Assembly (NCBI RefSeq): GCF_002157205.1
Contig: NZ_CP021358.1
Location: forward strand, 124,001-188,000
Direction of reading: 5' to 3'
DNA length: 64,000 nucleotides
DNA from: Kushneria marisflavi
Lineage (GTDB): Bacteria; Pseudomonadota; Gammaproteobacteria; Pseudomonadales; Halomonadaceae
Position 1 is the first letter of the stretch. The number at the start of each line of letters is the position of its first letter. The notes beneath the pieces were generated by a model. That model was given only the letters and a program-made list of their open reading frames with translations, made no database searches and was not told where the DNA came from. The position numbers and the translations under genes were made by a program. Below are positions 42,991 through 50,622 of the stretch, one piece after another.

Positions 42991-44806
42991 AATCATTGAC
43001 TTTCAGTACGGCCAGGAAGGCATCCTGTGGAATTTCGACCTTGCCGACCTGCTTCATGCGTTTTTTACCCTGCTTTTGCTTGTCGAGCAGCTTGCGCTTT
43101 CTCGACACATCACCACCGTAACACTTGGCCGTCACGTTCTTGCGCAACGCCTTGACAGTGGAACGTGCCACAACATGGCCACCGAGTGCTGCCTGTATTG
43201 CGACATCAAACATCTGACGCGGAATCATCTCCTGCATCTTGTCGACCAGCGAGCGTCCGCGCTGATGAGACTGGTCACGATGAACTATGGTCGCCAGCGC
43301 ATCGACCCGGTCTCCGTTGATCAGAACATCAAGCCGAGCAAGTTTGGCCGCATCAAAGCGCTCGAAGCTGTAATCCAGTGAAGCGTAGCCTTTTGAGATG
43401 GATTTCAATCGATCAAAGAAGTCCATCACGACCTCACTCATCGGCAGCTCATAGACCAGCTGCATCTGGCTGCCCAGTACCTGCATGTCGAGCTGCACAC
43501 CGCGGCGGATCACACACTCGTTGATGACGTTGCCAACGTATTCCTGTGGCACGAGGATATTGGCGCGCACAATGGGCTCGCGAATTTCCTGAACCGAGGA
43601 CATATCCGGGAGTTTGGAGGGATTGGAAACATACAGAAGCTCTCCATCCTCCATTGCAAGTTCGTAGATAACAGTCGGTGCGGTCGTGAGCAGATCAAGA
43701 TCGTATTCGCGCTCCAGACGCTCCTGCACAATTTCCATGTGCAGCGTGCCCAGAAAGCCAACGCGGAAACCAAAGCCGAGCGCGTCCGAGTTTTCGGGAA
43801 TGTAATCCAGCGAGGCATCATTGAGCGCAAGCTTCTCAAGCGCGTCACGAAAATCCTCGTAATCATCGGAGCTGATCGGGAACATGCCGGCATAAACCTG
43901 CGGCTTGACCTTTTGAAACCCGGGCAGGCGCTCGACCTGAGGCGTCTTGGCATGAGTGATGGTGTCACCCACCGGCGCCCCCTGGATATCCTTGATACCA
44001 GCCACGATATAGCCAACTTCGCCCGCACGCAGCATACCGGTGCTGGTCTGGCGAGGTGTAAATATGCCGATATCGTTGACTTCCCACTCGCGGCCGGTGG
44101 ATTTCATCAGGATCTTGTCGCCCTTTTTGAGCGTCCCGTCGAAAAGCCGCACCAGTGAGACAACCCCCTGATAGTTATCGAACCAGGAGTCGATGATCAG
44201 TGCCTGAACCGGCCTGGTGACATCCCCTTTTGGTGGCGGGATGAAACTGACGAGCTGCTCGAGCAGACCTTCCATGCCAAGACCGCTTTTGGCCGAGACA
44301 CGCGAAGCATTGCTCGCCTCGATACCGATGATCTCCTCGATTTCGTGGATGACCTTGTCCGGGTCTGCCTGAGGCAGATCCATCTTGTTCAGTACGGGGA
44401 GTACTTCCAGACCCTGTTCGATGGCGGTGTAGCAGTTGGCCACCGATTGCGCCTCGACACCCTGCCCGGCATCCACTACGAGCAGCGCTCCTTCACAGGC
44501 ATACAGCGAACGTGACACTTCATAGGAGAAGTCGACGTGCCCGGGAGTATCGATGAAATTAAGCTGATAAACCGTACCGTCTTCGGCCTTGTAATCGAGC
44601 GTGACCGACTGCGCCTTGATCGTGATGCCGCGCTCACGCTCAAGGTCCATGGAGTCGAGTACCTGCTCCTTGAGCTCGCGCTCGGTCAGCCCGCCGCAGA
44701 TCTGGATGATACGATCAGCCAGGGTCGACTTGCCGTGGTCGATATGGGCAATGATCGAAAAATTGCGGATGTGTTTCAGCGTCCCGTTGCTTGCGTCATT
44801 CGTCAT
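42989..44806 (-). CDS. lepA: Elongation factor 4 (LepA)
   Basis: This 605-aa translational GTPase resembles EF-G but lacks domain IV and has its own C-terminal domain. The G1 motif is [13 protein letters not shown] near residue 20, G3 [16 protein letters not shown] and G4 NKMDLPQAD. The LepA-specific tail [24 protein letters not shown] is complete. Length is near the E. coli protein (599 aa). It follows the degP-type gene, with a terminator and a candidate TACAAT -10 in between, so it likely starts a new unit with lepB. Confidence 0.98.
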   Translation of the reverse strand: MTNDASNGTLKHIRNFSIIAHIDHGKSTLADRIIQICGGLTERELKEQVLDSMDLERERGITIKAQSVTLDYKAEDGTVYQLNFIDTPGHVDFSYEVSRSLYACEGALLVVDAGQGVEAQSVANCYTAIEQGLEVLPVLNKMDLPQADPDKVIHEIEEIIGIEASNASRVSAKSGLGMEGLLEQLVSFIPPPKGDVTRPVQALIIDSWFDNYQGVVSLVRLFDGTLKKGDKILMKSTGREWEVNDIGIFTPRQTSTGMLRAGEVGYIVAGIKDIQGAPVGDTITHAKTPQVERLPGFQKVKPQVYAGMFPISSDDYEDFRDALEKLALNDASLDYIPENSDALGFGFRVGFLGTLHMEIVQERLEREYDLDLLTTAPTVIYELAMEDGELLYVSNPSKLPDMSSVQEIREPIVRANILVPQEYVGNVINECVIRRGVQLDMQVLGSQMQLVYELPMSEVVMDFFDRLKSISKGYASLDYSFERFDAAKLARLDVLINGDRVDALATIVHRDQSHQRGRSLVDKMQEMIPRQMFDVAIQAALGGHVVARSTVKALRKNVTAKCYGGDVSRKRKLLDKQKQGKKRMKQVGKVEIPQDAFLAVLKVND

Positions 44807-44895
44807 TCGAGGTGATCACCTGTTAAAGCGTCGTAAGCCATGGCGCTTCGGCGCGGCATAAACTCTGCGCGCAATCCATGGCCGAAAATGGGCGC

Positions 44896-44901
44896 ATTGT
44901 A
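44896..44901 (-). promoter_or_regulatory. Candidate -10 element of lepA
   Basis: TACAAT on the minus strand, 90 bp upstream of the lepA ATG, downstream of the terminator at 44973. The -35 is not clear. Confidence 0.35.
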
Positions 44902-44972
44902 GCGTGTTGGGGAATCAGGTGATAGGCAATGCCATGAAGGACGTCCCAAGTGCAAAACGGATCGGGTGACAG

Positions 44973-44998
44973 AAAAGGGGGCCCGAGCAGGCCCCCTT
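44973..44998 (-). terminator. Terminator of the rpoE-rse-degP operon
   Basis: AAGGGGGCC / GGCCCCCTT with a 6-nt loop is followed by TTC on the minus strand (four T in all). It lies 16 bp after the protease stop. Confidence 0.8.
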
Positions 44999-45013
44999 GA
45001 TCAACCCGCTCGA

Positions 45014-46501
45014 TCAATGCGAGCTCGGGCGTAACGGAACAAACAGCGTGGCACCATCGCGATTGATACGCACAGGGACCGCCTTTTTATCATCCAGCTG
45101 GCTGACCAGCTTGCGCAGTGTGCCGACGGAATCCACAGCCTTGCCCGCCAGCTCAACAATCACATCACCCGGCTGAAGGCCGGCACGTGCGGCAGCACTA
45201 TCCGGCGCCACCTGCTGAACCAGCACGCCGGCATCAATCCCGAGTTGCTGGCGCTGTTCGGCGCTCAATCCCGAGACCGACAGGCCGACGCTATCACTAC
45301 CCGTCTTTGAGACGTTACCGGCATCGCTGTCGGCATCAGGCCATTGCCCTACCTTGACCTTGATCGTCTGCTCGTGACCATCGCGCTGTACTAGCAGATC
45401 GATGCTGTCGCCTGGCGAGACACGCCCGACAAGACGCGGCAGGGCATCGGACGACTCGATATCGCTGTCACCGGCCTTGAGAATGATATCGCCCGAGCGC
45501 AGACCCGATTTTTGAGCAGGGCTTTCCGGTGCGACATCGGCAATCAGCGCGCCGCGGGCACGGTCCAGACCAAAGGAATCGGCCAGGTCCTCGGAGACAG
45601 GTTGAATGACTACACCCAGCCAGCCGCGATCAACGCGCCCGTTGTCCTTGAGCTGATCGGCAATGTCCATGGCCACATTGATCGGGATGGCAAAGGAGAC
45701 GCCCATGAAGCCCCCGCTGCGTGTAAATATCTGGGAGTTGATGCCAACCACTTCTCCATCCAGATTAAACAGCGGCCCACCGGAATTACCGGGGTTGATC
45801 GCCACATCGGTCTGGATAAAGGGGACATAGCTGTCAGTGGGCAGCGTACGGTTAATGGCACTGACAATGCCTGCAGTGACAGAGTGATCGAATCCAAAGG
45901 GAGAGCCAATGGCCGCGACCCACTCACCGGTTTCGAGACTGTCAGAGTTGCCCATCTTGAGCGTGGGAAGGTCGTTGGCGTCGACCTTGACCAAGGCGAT
46001 ATCCGTTTTCTGATCCTGTCCGACCACTTTGGCCTTGAGCTCACGACGATCGTTGAGTCGGACCGTCACGGTATCTGCTCCATCGATGACGTGGGCGTTG
46101 GTCAGGATGTAGCCATCCTTGCTGATGATGAAACCAGAGCCCAGCGAACTCAGTGTTCTGCTTCCACCCTGATCAGGCGCGCCACCAAAGCCGGGTGGCA
46201 TTTGATCACCAAAAAAGTGACGGAAGATATCGGGCAACTGCTGATTGGGGCCCATCATGCCGGAACGAGCAGCGGCTTCCCGCGTCGTTGAGATATTAAC
46301 TACCGCCGGGGCAGCGCTTTTAACCAGCGCCGTAAAATCCGGCAGACCATTTCGCTGCTCAACGGCTCTGGCCGGCAGAGACATGATCATCAGAGCTGTC
46401 ATTAACAGCATCAAGAACGCCATGATCTGCCATCTATGGGCAGGCTGGCGATTTGCGGAAGTATCAGTAACAGGCGGGTAATGAAATGAGAGGTCGGCCA
46501 T
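45014..46501 (-). CDS. mucD: Periplasmic serine endoprotease of the DegP/DegQ/MucD family
   Basis: This 495-aa exported protease/chaperone clears misfolded envelope proteins. The signal region is long, with a hydrophobic core IMAFLMLLMTALMIMSL ending in ARA. The catalytic triad is His in LTNAHVIDGAD, Asp in KTDIALVKVDA and Ser in NPGNSGGPLF. Two PDZ domains follow, the first near GALIADVAPESPAQKSGLRSG and the second near GVLVQQVAPDSAAARAGLQPG. It is last in the rpoE-rseA-rseB series, where Pseudomonas has mucD. ATG 46501 has GGAG seven bases upstream. A sigmaE-like promoter lies 90 bp before it. Confidence 0.94.
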   Translation of the reverse strand: MADLSFHYPPVTDTSANRQPAHRWQIMAFLMLLMTALMIMSLPARAVEQRNGLPDFTALVKSAAPAVVNISTTREAAARSGMMGPNQQLPDIFRHFFGDQMPPGFGGAPDQGGSRTLSSLGSGFIISKDGYILTNAHVIDGADTVTVRLNDRRELKAKVVGQDQKTDIALVKVDANDLPTLKMGNSDSLETGEWVAAIGSPFGFDHSVTAGIVSAINRTLPTDSYVPFIQTDVAINPGNSGGPLFNLDGEVVGINSQIFTRSGGFMGVSFAIPINVAMDIADQLKDNGRVDRGWLGVVIQPVSEDLADSFGLDRARGALIADVAPESPAQKSGLRSGDIILKAGDSDIESSDALPRLVGRVSPGDSIDLLVQRDGHEQTIKVKVGQWPDADSDAGNVSKTGSDSVGLSVSGLSAEQRQQLGIDAGVLVQQVAPDSAAARAGLQPGDVIVELAGKAVDSVGTLRKLVSQLDDKKAVPVRINRDGATLFVPLRPSSH

Positions 46502-46587
46502 CTTTGAACTCCGGATACTCTTATTGGCTATGGCGGTAGCAGATACAGGGGACGTTCAGGAGGGAGCAGGCTCGCCCTGTCGCCTCC

Positions 46588-46616
46588 AATAGACAATTAA
46601 GGATGAATTCAGTTTC
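46588..46616 (-). promoter_or_regulatory. SigmaE-like promoter upstream of the DegP-type gene
   Basis: On the minus strand GAAACTG (46610-46616), then 15 bp, then GTCTATT resembles the RpoE consensus GGAACTT-N15-GTCTAA at 5/7 in the -35 and the GTCTA core of the -10. The spacing is identical to the candidate before rpoE. Confidence 0.5.
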
Positions 46617-46670
46617 ACGACCTCAACCAATCACCGTTTTTATTCAAGGCGTGATAGGCGCCCTTCTCGT

Positions 46671-47708
46671 TCAGGGAGATGTCTCTTCGCTGCCTGAACC
46701 GGGCTGGCTGTCATCGATTGAGTCGTCTGGCAGGCTTACCTGTGATACCACACGGGTAAGCACGTTTGCCGGCATGGCACCGACGGCAATAATCTGCCAT
46801 GACTGACCATCATGCTGAAGATGACGCGCAGCGGCGCGAAAATTACCCAGTTGATGAACGCCTTCACGTAGTGCCGTATTGTCCCTGGCAGGGCCAGCAA
46901 AGAGGCTGAGTGTCGCGAGCCCATCGCTGTAAAGCTCGCGCTCAAGATTTGCACCATTGAGCGTGACATCAAGAGACGCGGGCTGACGATAGAATCCCTC
47001 TGGCAGCCAATCCGGATGCCAGTCGGCTTCCGGCATGGCGGTATCAGTATCATCAGGTTCGTGGAGATAAAGAGTGTCACTGAAACGTACCAGCGAATCG
47101 ATACGTACAATCTGCACGGTATCGACAACCTGACCCTTGCCATTCAGCAATTGCTGACGAAGGGGCAGACCACTGGCAATATCCAGCCACAGCCGATGGG
47201 GAAAGCGCTGATCATCGCGGGGGGTAACGTCCATCACGACCGCATTGCGGCCAGCCACGACATCACGCGCGATCAGGCTGAAATCATAATGATCCTGCAA
47301 TTGCCTTACGGTATCGTCGATGGACGCAAGGCGCAGGGCATTATCCGAGCCCCTTGTCCACCAGAGCCCCGGAGAATGCCCCTTGTGCTCGATGGTTTCG
47401 GCGGGACCATCAAGGAACTGAATACGCTCCTCTTCCTGGCCGTCGTCAATACGATGTTCAAACAGAAAGGTTCGAAGGGAACCCATGCCCAGCCTCAGGG
47501 CTACTGCCTGAAAGGCGTAGCAGCGTTCAGACAGCAGGCTGCGCCTGAACCACTGCTCCCCCTTGTCACCAACCTCTTGATCCAGCTGGTCACATGAAAT
47601 CTGCGCCACACTTCTGTTGTTGTCCGGCTTACCGGCATCGGCCTGAACCGCAGACAGCGGCGAACACAGCAAGGCGCCCATCAAGGAAGCACAAAACCAT
47701 TGTCGCAT
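46671..47708 (-). CDS. rseB: SigmaE regulatory protein RseB (MucB)
   Basis: This periplasmic protein of about 345 aa binds the periplasmic part of RseA and protects it from DegS until LPS or lipoprotein signals displace it. The signal peptide is MRQWFCASLMGALLCSPLSAVQA from ATG 47708. The N-terminal lipoprotein-binding-like domain includes VVAGRNAVVMDVTPRDDQRFPHRLWLD, and the C-terminal domain includes ADWHPDWLPEGFYR. The frame extends upstream into rseA, but the signal peptide fixes this start 17 bp after the rseA stop. Confidence 0.9.
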   Translation of the reverse strand: MRQWFCASLMGALLCSPLSAVQADAGKPDNNRSVAQISCDQLDQEVGDKGEQWFRRSLLSERCYAFQAVALRLGMGSLRTFLFEHRIDDGQEEERIQFLDGPAETIEHKGHSPGLWWTRGSDNALRLASIDDTVRQLQDHYDFSLIARDVVAGRNAVVMDVTPRDDQRFPHRLWLDIASGLPLRQQLLNGKGQVVDTVQIVRIDSLVRFSDTLYLHEPDDTDTAMPEADWHPDWLPEGFYRQPASLDVTLNGANLERELYSDGLATLSLFAGPARDNTALREGVHQLGNFRAAARHLQHDGQSWQIIAVGAMPANVLTRVVSQVSLPDDSIDDSQPGSGSEETSP

Positions 47709-47724
47709 CGTTTGAAGGTCCGCC

Positions 47725-48411
47725 TTACTCGCCGCTGGCAGGTGCCAGACCCTGCATGTTCGCCATCCAGACATTGCTGCGATAGCCTGCCTGCTCGACA
47801 TGTCGGTTCAGATAGTTTTGAAGCACTTCTGCCTGCTGACGATCGTTACGCGCAGCATCCTCTTCACCCGGCGCCATGAACCAGGACGTCTGGGCGCCGA
47901 TAGGCATCACGTTGCCTCCTTCCTGACCGGTACCCCGGAAGGCTGCCAGAGAGGCCATGGCACCATTACCGCCCGTCATGGACCCCGTACCGTCAATGGT
48001 GGCATCGCTCGATGCAAGGCTTGTGCCGCTATTGCCGGGGACGCTATCCACGCCCGTATTGGCTCGATATACCTGAACGCCGGTCATGACCATGAGACTG
48101 ACAGCTGCAGCAATGGCAGCACTGCCCATGAAGGAGAACGGCACGTTGCGTCGCTGATGTGTTTCCTGATTGGCAGCACCATCCTCCATACGCTCCTGTT
48201 CAAGACGCGCCCGGATGGAAGCAGACAGATCGGTCGTCACATCGATGGCACTTTCGCGCTGCATCACACTGCGCATGAGATGATAGCGACGCCAGGTATC
48301 GGCCTCTTCGGACGCATCTTCTGACAGCGACTTGAGCACTCGACGAGTTTCGAACTCGCTGCACTCGCCGTCCATCAATGCCGAAAGGGATTCCCGTACT
48401 TTCTGATTCAT
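47725..48411 (-). CDS. rseA: Anti-sigmaE factor RseA (MucA)
   Basis: This 228-aa single-pass inner-membrane anti-sigma factor has an N-terminal cytoplasmic domain, MNQKVRESLSALMDGECSEFE with the DTWRRYHLMRSVM segment, which is the RseA/MucA signature. The membrane helix is about residues 99-117 (FMGSAAIAAAVSLMVMTGV). The periplasmic part is Gly/Ser/Thr-rich and binds RseB. It lies 131 bp after rpoE, ahead of rseB. Stress-triggered proteolysis by DegS and RseP releases sigmaE in the known systems. Those proteases are not in this window. Confidence 0.92.
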   Translation of the reverse strand: MNQKVRESLSALMDGECSEFETRRVLKSLSEDASEEADTWRRYHLMRSVMQRESAIDVTTDLSASIRARLEQERMEDGAANQETHQRRNVPFSFMGSAAIAAAVSLMVMTGVQVYRANTGVDSVPGNSGTSLASSDATIDGTGSMTGGNGAMASLAAFRGTGQEGGNVMPIGAQTSWFMAPGEEDAARNDRQQAEVLQNYLNRHVEQAGYRSNVWMANMQGLAPASGE

Positions 48412-48542
48412 ACCCAGACACCCTCAAACCCGTCGTGACGCATCGTCACGGTATGGTAGACAGTCCAAACTCGATTAAGTTTTACCCATGAAAGACATCT
48501 CATCGGTAATTCTCCTGCTTTCGGATCAACTCATGATCCATT

Positions 48543-49151
48543 TCATTGCTCGCGCACCATGTCATCCTGCTCTTCCGGGTAAAGCAGCGGCCTGATTCGG
48601 TTATCAACCGCCTCTCTTGCCCGGAAAATACGAGAGCGAACCGTGCCCACCGGGCACTGCATGATGCTGGCGATATCCTCATAGGAAAGACCATCAAACT
48701 CACGAAGCGTAATGGCCGTCCTTAGATCCTCGGGCAGATTTTCGATCGCCTCGAACACCGCCTTTTCAAGCTGGTCGCGTGCAATGGCAGACTCGGGCGT
48801 GTCGATATCCGCCAGCCGCCCACTCTGATCCAGTACTTCTGCGTCACTGATGTCCATGTCACTGTTGGGCGGACGACGCCCACGCGCAACAAGATAATTT
48901 TTCGCAGTGTTGATCGCGATGCGATACATCCAGGTATAAAAGGCGCTTTCATTTCGAAACCGCCCCAATGCCCGGTAAGCCTTGATAAAGGCTTCCTGCG
49001 CCACATCATGCACTTCTGCCTGATCGTGGACATAGCGACTCACAAGGCCGATCACCTTGTGTTGATACTTGCGTATCAACAGGTCAAAGGCCTGGTTGTC
49101 TCCTTTCTGTGCCCGCTCGACCAGCTGATGATCCGTTTCCTTTAACCCCAT
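48543..49151 (-). CDS. rpoE: ECF sigma factor RpoE (AlgU)
   Basis: This 202-aa extracytoplasmic-stress sigma factor has a region 2 running from DNQAFDLLIRKYQHKVIGL through DVAQEAFIKAYRALGRFRNESAFYTWMYRIAINTAKN. Region 4 is EDLRTAITLREFDGLSYEDIASIMQCPVGTVRSRIFRARE. It is close to E. coli RpoE (191 aa) and P. aeruginosa AlgU (193 aa), with a slightly longer C-terminus. It heads rpoE-rseA-rseB-degP type and is likely autoregulated from a sigmaE-like promoter about 200 bp upstream. In Pseudomonas this operon controls alginate. No alginate genes are seen here. Confidence 0.97.
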   Translation of the reverse strand: MGLKETDHQLVERAQKGDNQAFDLLIRKYQHKVIGLVSRYVHDQAEVHDVAQEAFIKAYRALGRFRNESAFYTWMYRIAINTAKNYLVARGRRPPNSDMDISDAEVLDQSGRLADIDTPESAIARDQLEKAVFEAIENLPEDLRTAITLREFDGLSYEDIASIMQCPVGTVRSRIFRAREAVDNRIRPLLYPEEQDDMVREQ

Positions 49152-49461
49152 TCGCGATCCCCCGCAACGACAGGGCTCAAACCTTTCGAACCTGTCTTTT
49201 CAGGCCCTTCAGGAAAGTAACAAACAATTAAAATCATAGTGATAACCTGAAAGCTCCGGGCCTTGATCCATGGCGTTAGTGTTCCCCTTTATCGACGCCT
49301 CATCAAGTCGACATCCATCCATCGGACATGAGCCCCCGGAAACTGTAAAGTATTGAGACCACGAAAAAGTACCGTGGTTCCATGGTAGTATTCTCTGCCA
49401 GCCGCGTATCATGCAGATCACATTTCGTTTCGACTTCCAAGTACTGCCGGATTGCACGCTC
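49152..49461. other. 310-bp divergent intergenic region, rpoE / DAHP synthase
   Basis: It contains the sigmaE-like promoter for rpoE, overlapping an ACCACG/CGTGGT inverted repeat. The in-frame extension of the DAHP synthase gene to 49411 is unlikely to be translated. No TyrR-type box and no RNA gene is recognised. The promoter of the synthase gene is not evident. Confidence 0.5.
49353..49381 (-). promoter_or_regulatory. SigmaE-like promoter of rpoE
   Basis: On the minus strand GGAACCA (49375-49381), 15 bp and GTCTCAA match GGAACTT-N15-GTCTAA closely (GGAAC core, exact spacing). It would give a leader of about 200 nt before rpoE. An ACCACG/CGTGGT inverted repeat overlaps it. Confidence 0.58.
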
Positions 49462-50535
49462 ATGTCACAGCAACAGGTCAACAATCTCAACGTTCTTTCC
49501 CAGGACGTACTCGTTACTCCCGAAGCGCTCAAGCGCGAGATTCCCCTTTCACAAGAAGCTGAAAGTACCGTTATCGAGAGCCGTCGCACCATCGAACGCA
49601 TTCTCAGCGGTGAAGATCCTCGCCTGCTTGTCGTCATCGGCCCCTGCTCCATTCATGACACCAAAGCCGCACAGGACTATGCCCGACGTCTAAAGGCCCT
49701 GGCAGAGCGCGTCAGTGACTCGCTGTTTATCGTCATGCGTGTCTATTTTGAAAAGCCCCGCACGACAACAGGCTGGAAGGGACTGATCAACGACCCGCAT
49801 CTCAATGACTCCTTTGACGTCGAGAATGGACTGCATCTGGCCCGCAACCTGCTTGTCGAGCTTTGTGAAATGGGTCTGCCACTGGCCACGGAAGCGCTGG
49901 ATCCGATCTCGCCACAATACCTGCAGGACTGCATCAGCTGGTCTGCCATTGGGGCACGCACTACCGAATCACAAACGCATCGCGAAATGGCCTCGGGGCT
50001 TTCAGGACCGGTCGGCTTCAAAAACGGCACCGACGGTAGTCTGGATGTCGCCATGAACGCACTGTGCTCGGTGGCCTCACCGCACAACTTCCTGGGCATC
50101 GACCAGAAGGGTCAGGTCGCCGTCATTCGTACCCGCGGCAATGCCAATGCCCATGTCGTTCTGCGCGGCGGCAACGGTCGGCCCAACTACGACAGCGTTA
50201 GTGTGGCGCTGGCCGAAAAGGAGCTGGAAAAGGCAGGCCTCAAGACCAACATCATGGTCGATTGCTCTCACGCCAATTCCAACAAGGACCCGGCCCTGCA
50301 GCCTCTGGTCGTTGAAAACATTACTCAGCAGATTCTGGAAGGCAACACCTCCATCATGGGCCTGATGATCGAGTCCCACATCAACTGGGGTGCCCAGAAG
50401 CTGACCAGCGACCCCTCGCAACTTGAGTATGGCGTGTCGATTACGGACGCCTGCATCGACTGGGATACCAGCGAGAAGCTGCTGCTGGAGATCAACGACA
50501 AGCTGGGCGAGCCGCTTAAAACGCGCAAGCGCTGA
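49462..50535 (+). CDS. 3-deoxy-7-phosphoheptulonate (DAHP) synthase, class I
   Basis: This 357-aa enzyme is the first of the shikimate pathway, joining PEP and erythrose 4-phosphate. Signatures are LLVVIGPCSIHDTKAA, FIVMRVYFEKPRTTTGWKG, ARTTESQTHREMASGLSGPVGFKN, VDCSHANSNKDP and GLMIESHINWGAQ. Length is as in E. coli AroF/AroG (350-356 aa). Which aromatic amino acid inhibits it cannot be told. ATG 49462 (MSQQQVNNLNVLSQ) is the family start. The frame upstream of it has no ribosome site. It is divergent from rpoE and monocistronic with a strong terminator. Confidence 0.95.
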   Translation: MSQQQVNNLNVLSQDVLVTPEALKREIPLSQEAESTVIESRRTIERILSGEDPRLLVVIGPCSIHDTKAAQDYARRLKALAERVSDSLFIVMRVYFEKPRTTTGWKGLINDPHLNDSFDVENGLHLARNLLVELCEMGLPLATEALDPISPQYLQDCISWSAIGARTTESQTHREMASGLSGPVGFKNGTDGSLDVAMNALCSVASPHNFLGIDQKGQVAVIRTRGNANAHVVLRGGNGRPNYDSVSVALAEKELEKAGLKTNIMVDCSHANSNKDPALQPLVVENITQQILEGNTSIMGLMIESHINWGAQKLTSDPSQLEYGVSITDACIDWDTSEKLLLEINDKLGEPLKTRKR

Positions 50536-50565
50536 GCATCACCGCCTGGGCGCACAGCTCGCATG

Positions 50566-50592
50566 AAAAACCCGGCCAAGGCCGGGTTTTTT
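50566..50592. terminator. Bid[27 protein letters not shown] DAHP synthase and dinG
   Basis: CCCGGC / GCCGGG with a CAAG loop is flanked by AAAAA on the left and TTTTTT on the right, so it works on both strands for the two convergent genes. Confidence 0.93.
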
Positions 50593-50622
50593 GTGCTTTC
50601 GGGTAGGTATTAACACTGAAGC

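Noticed and set aside
46532..46539. GGCGGTAG, core of the RfaH ops element, near the DegP-type gene
   Set aside because: It lies on the plus strand, antisense to the minus-strand operon, with no downstream plus-strand gene, and lacks the full consensus after the core.
49321..49461. TyrR-like box before the DAHP synthase gene
   Set aside because: Only a single TGTAAA half-site is present, with no matching TTTACA at the proper spacing.
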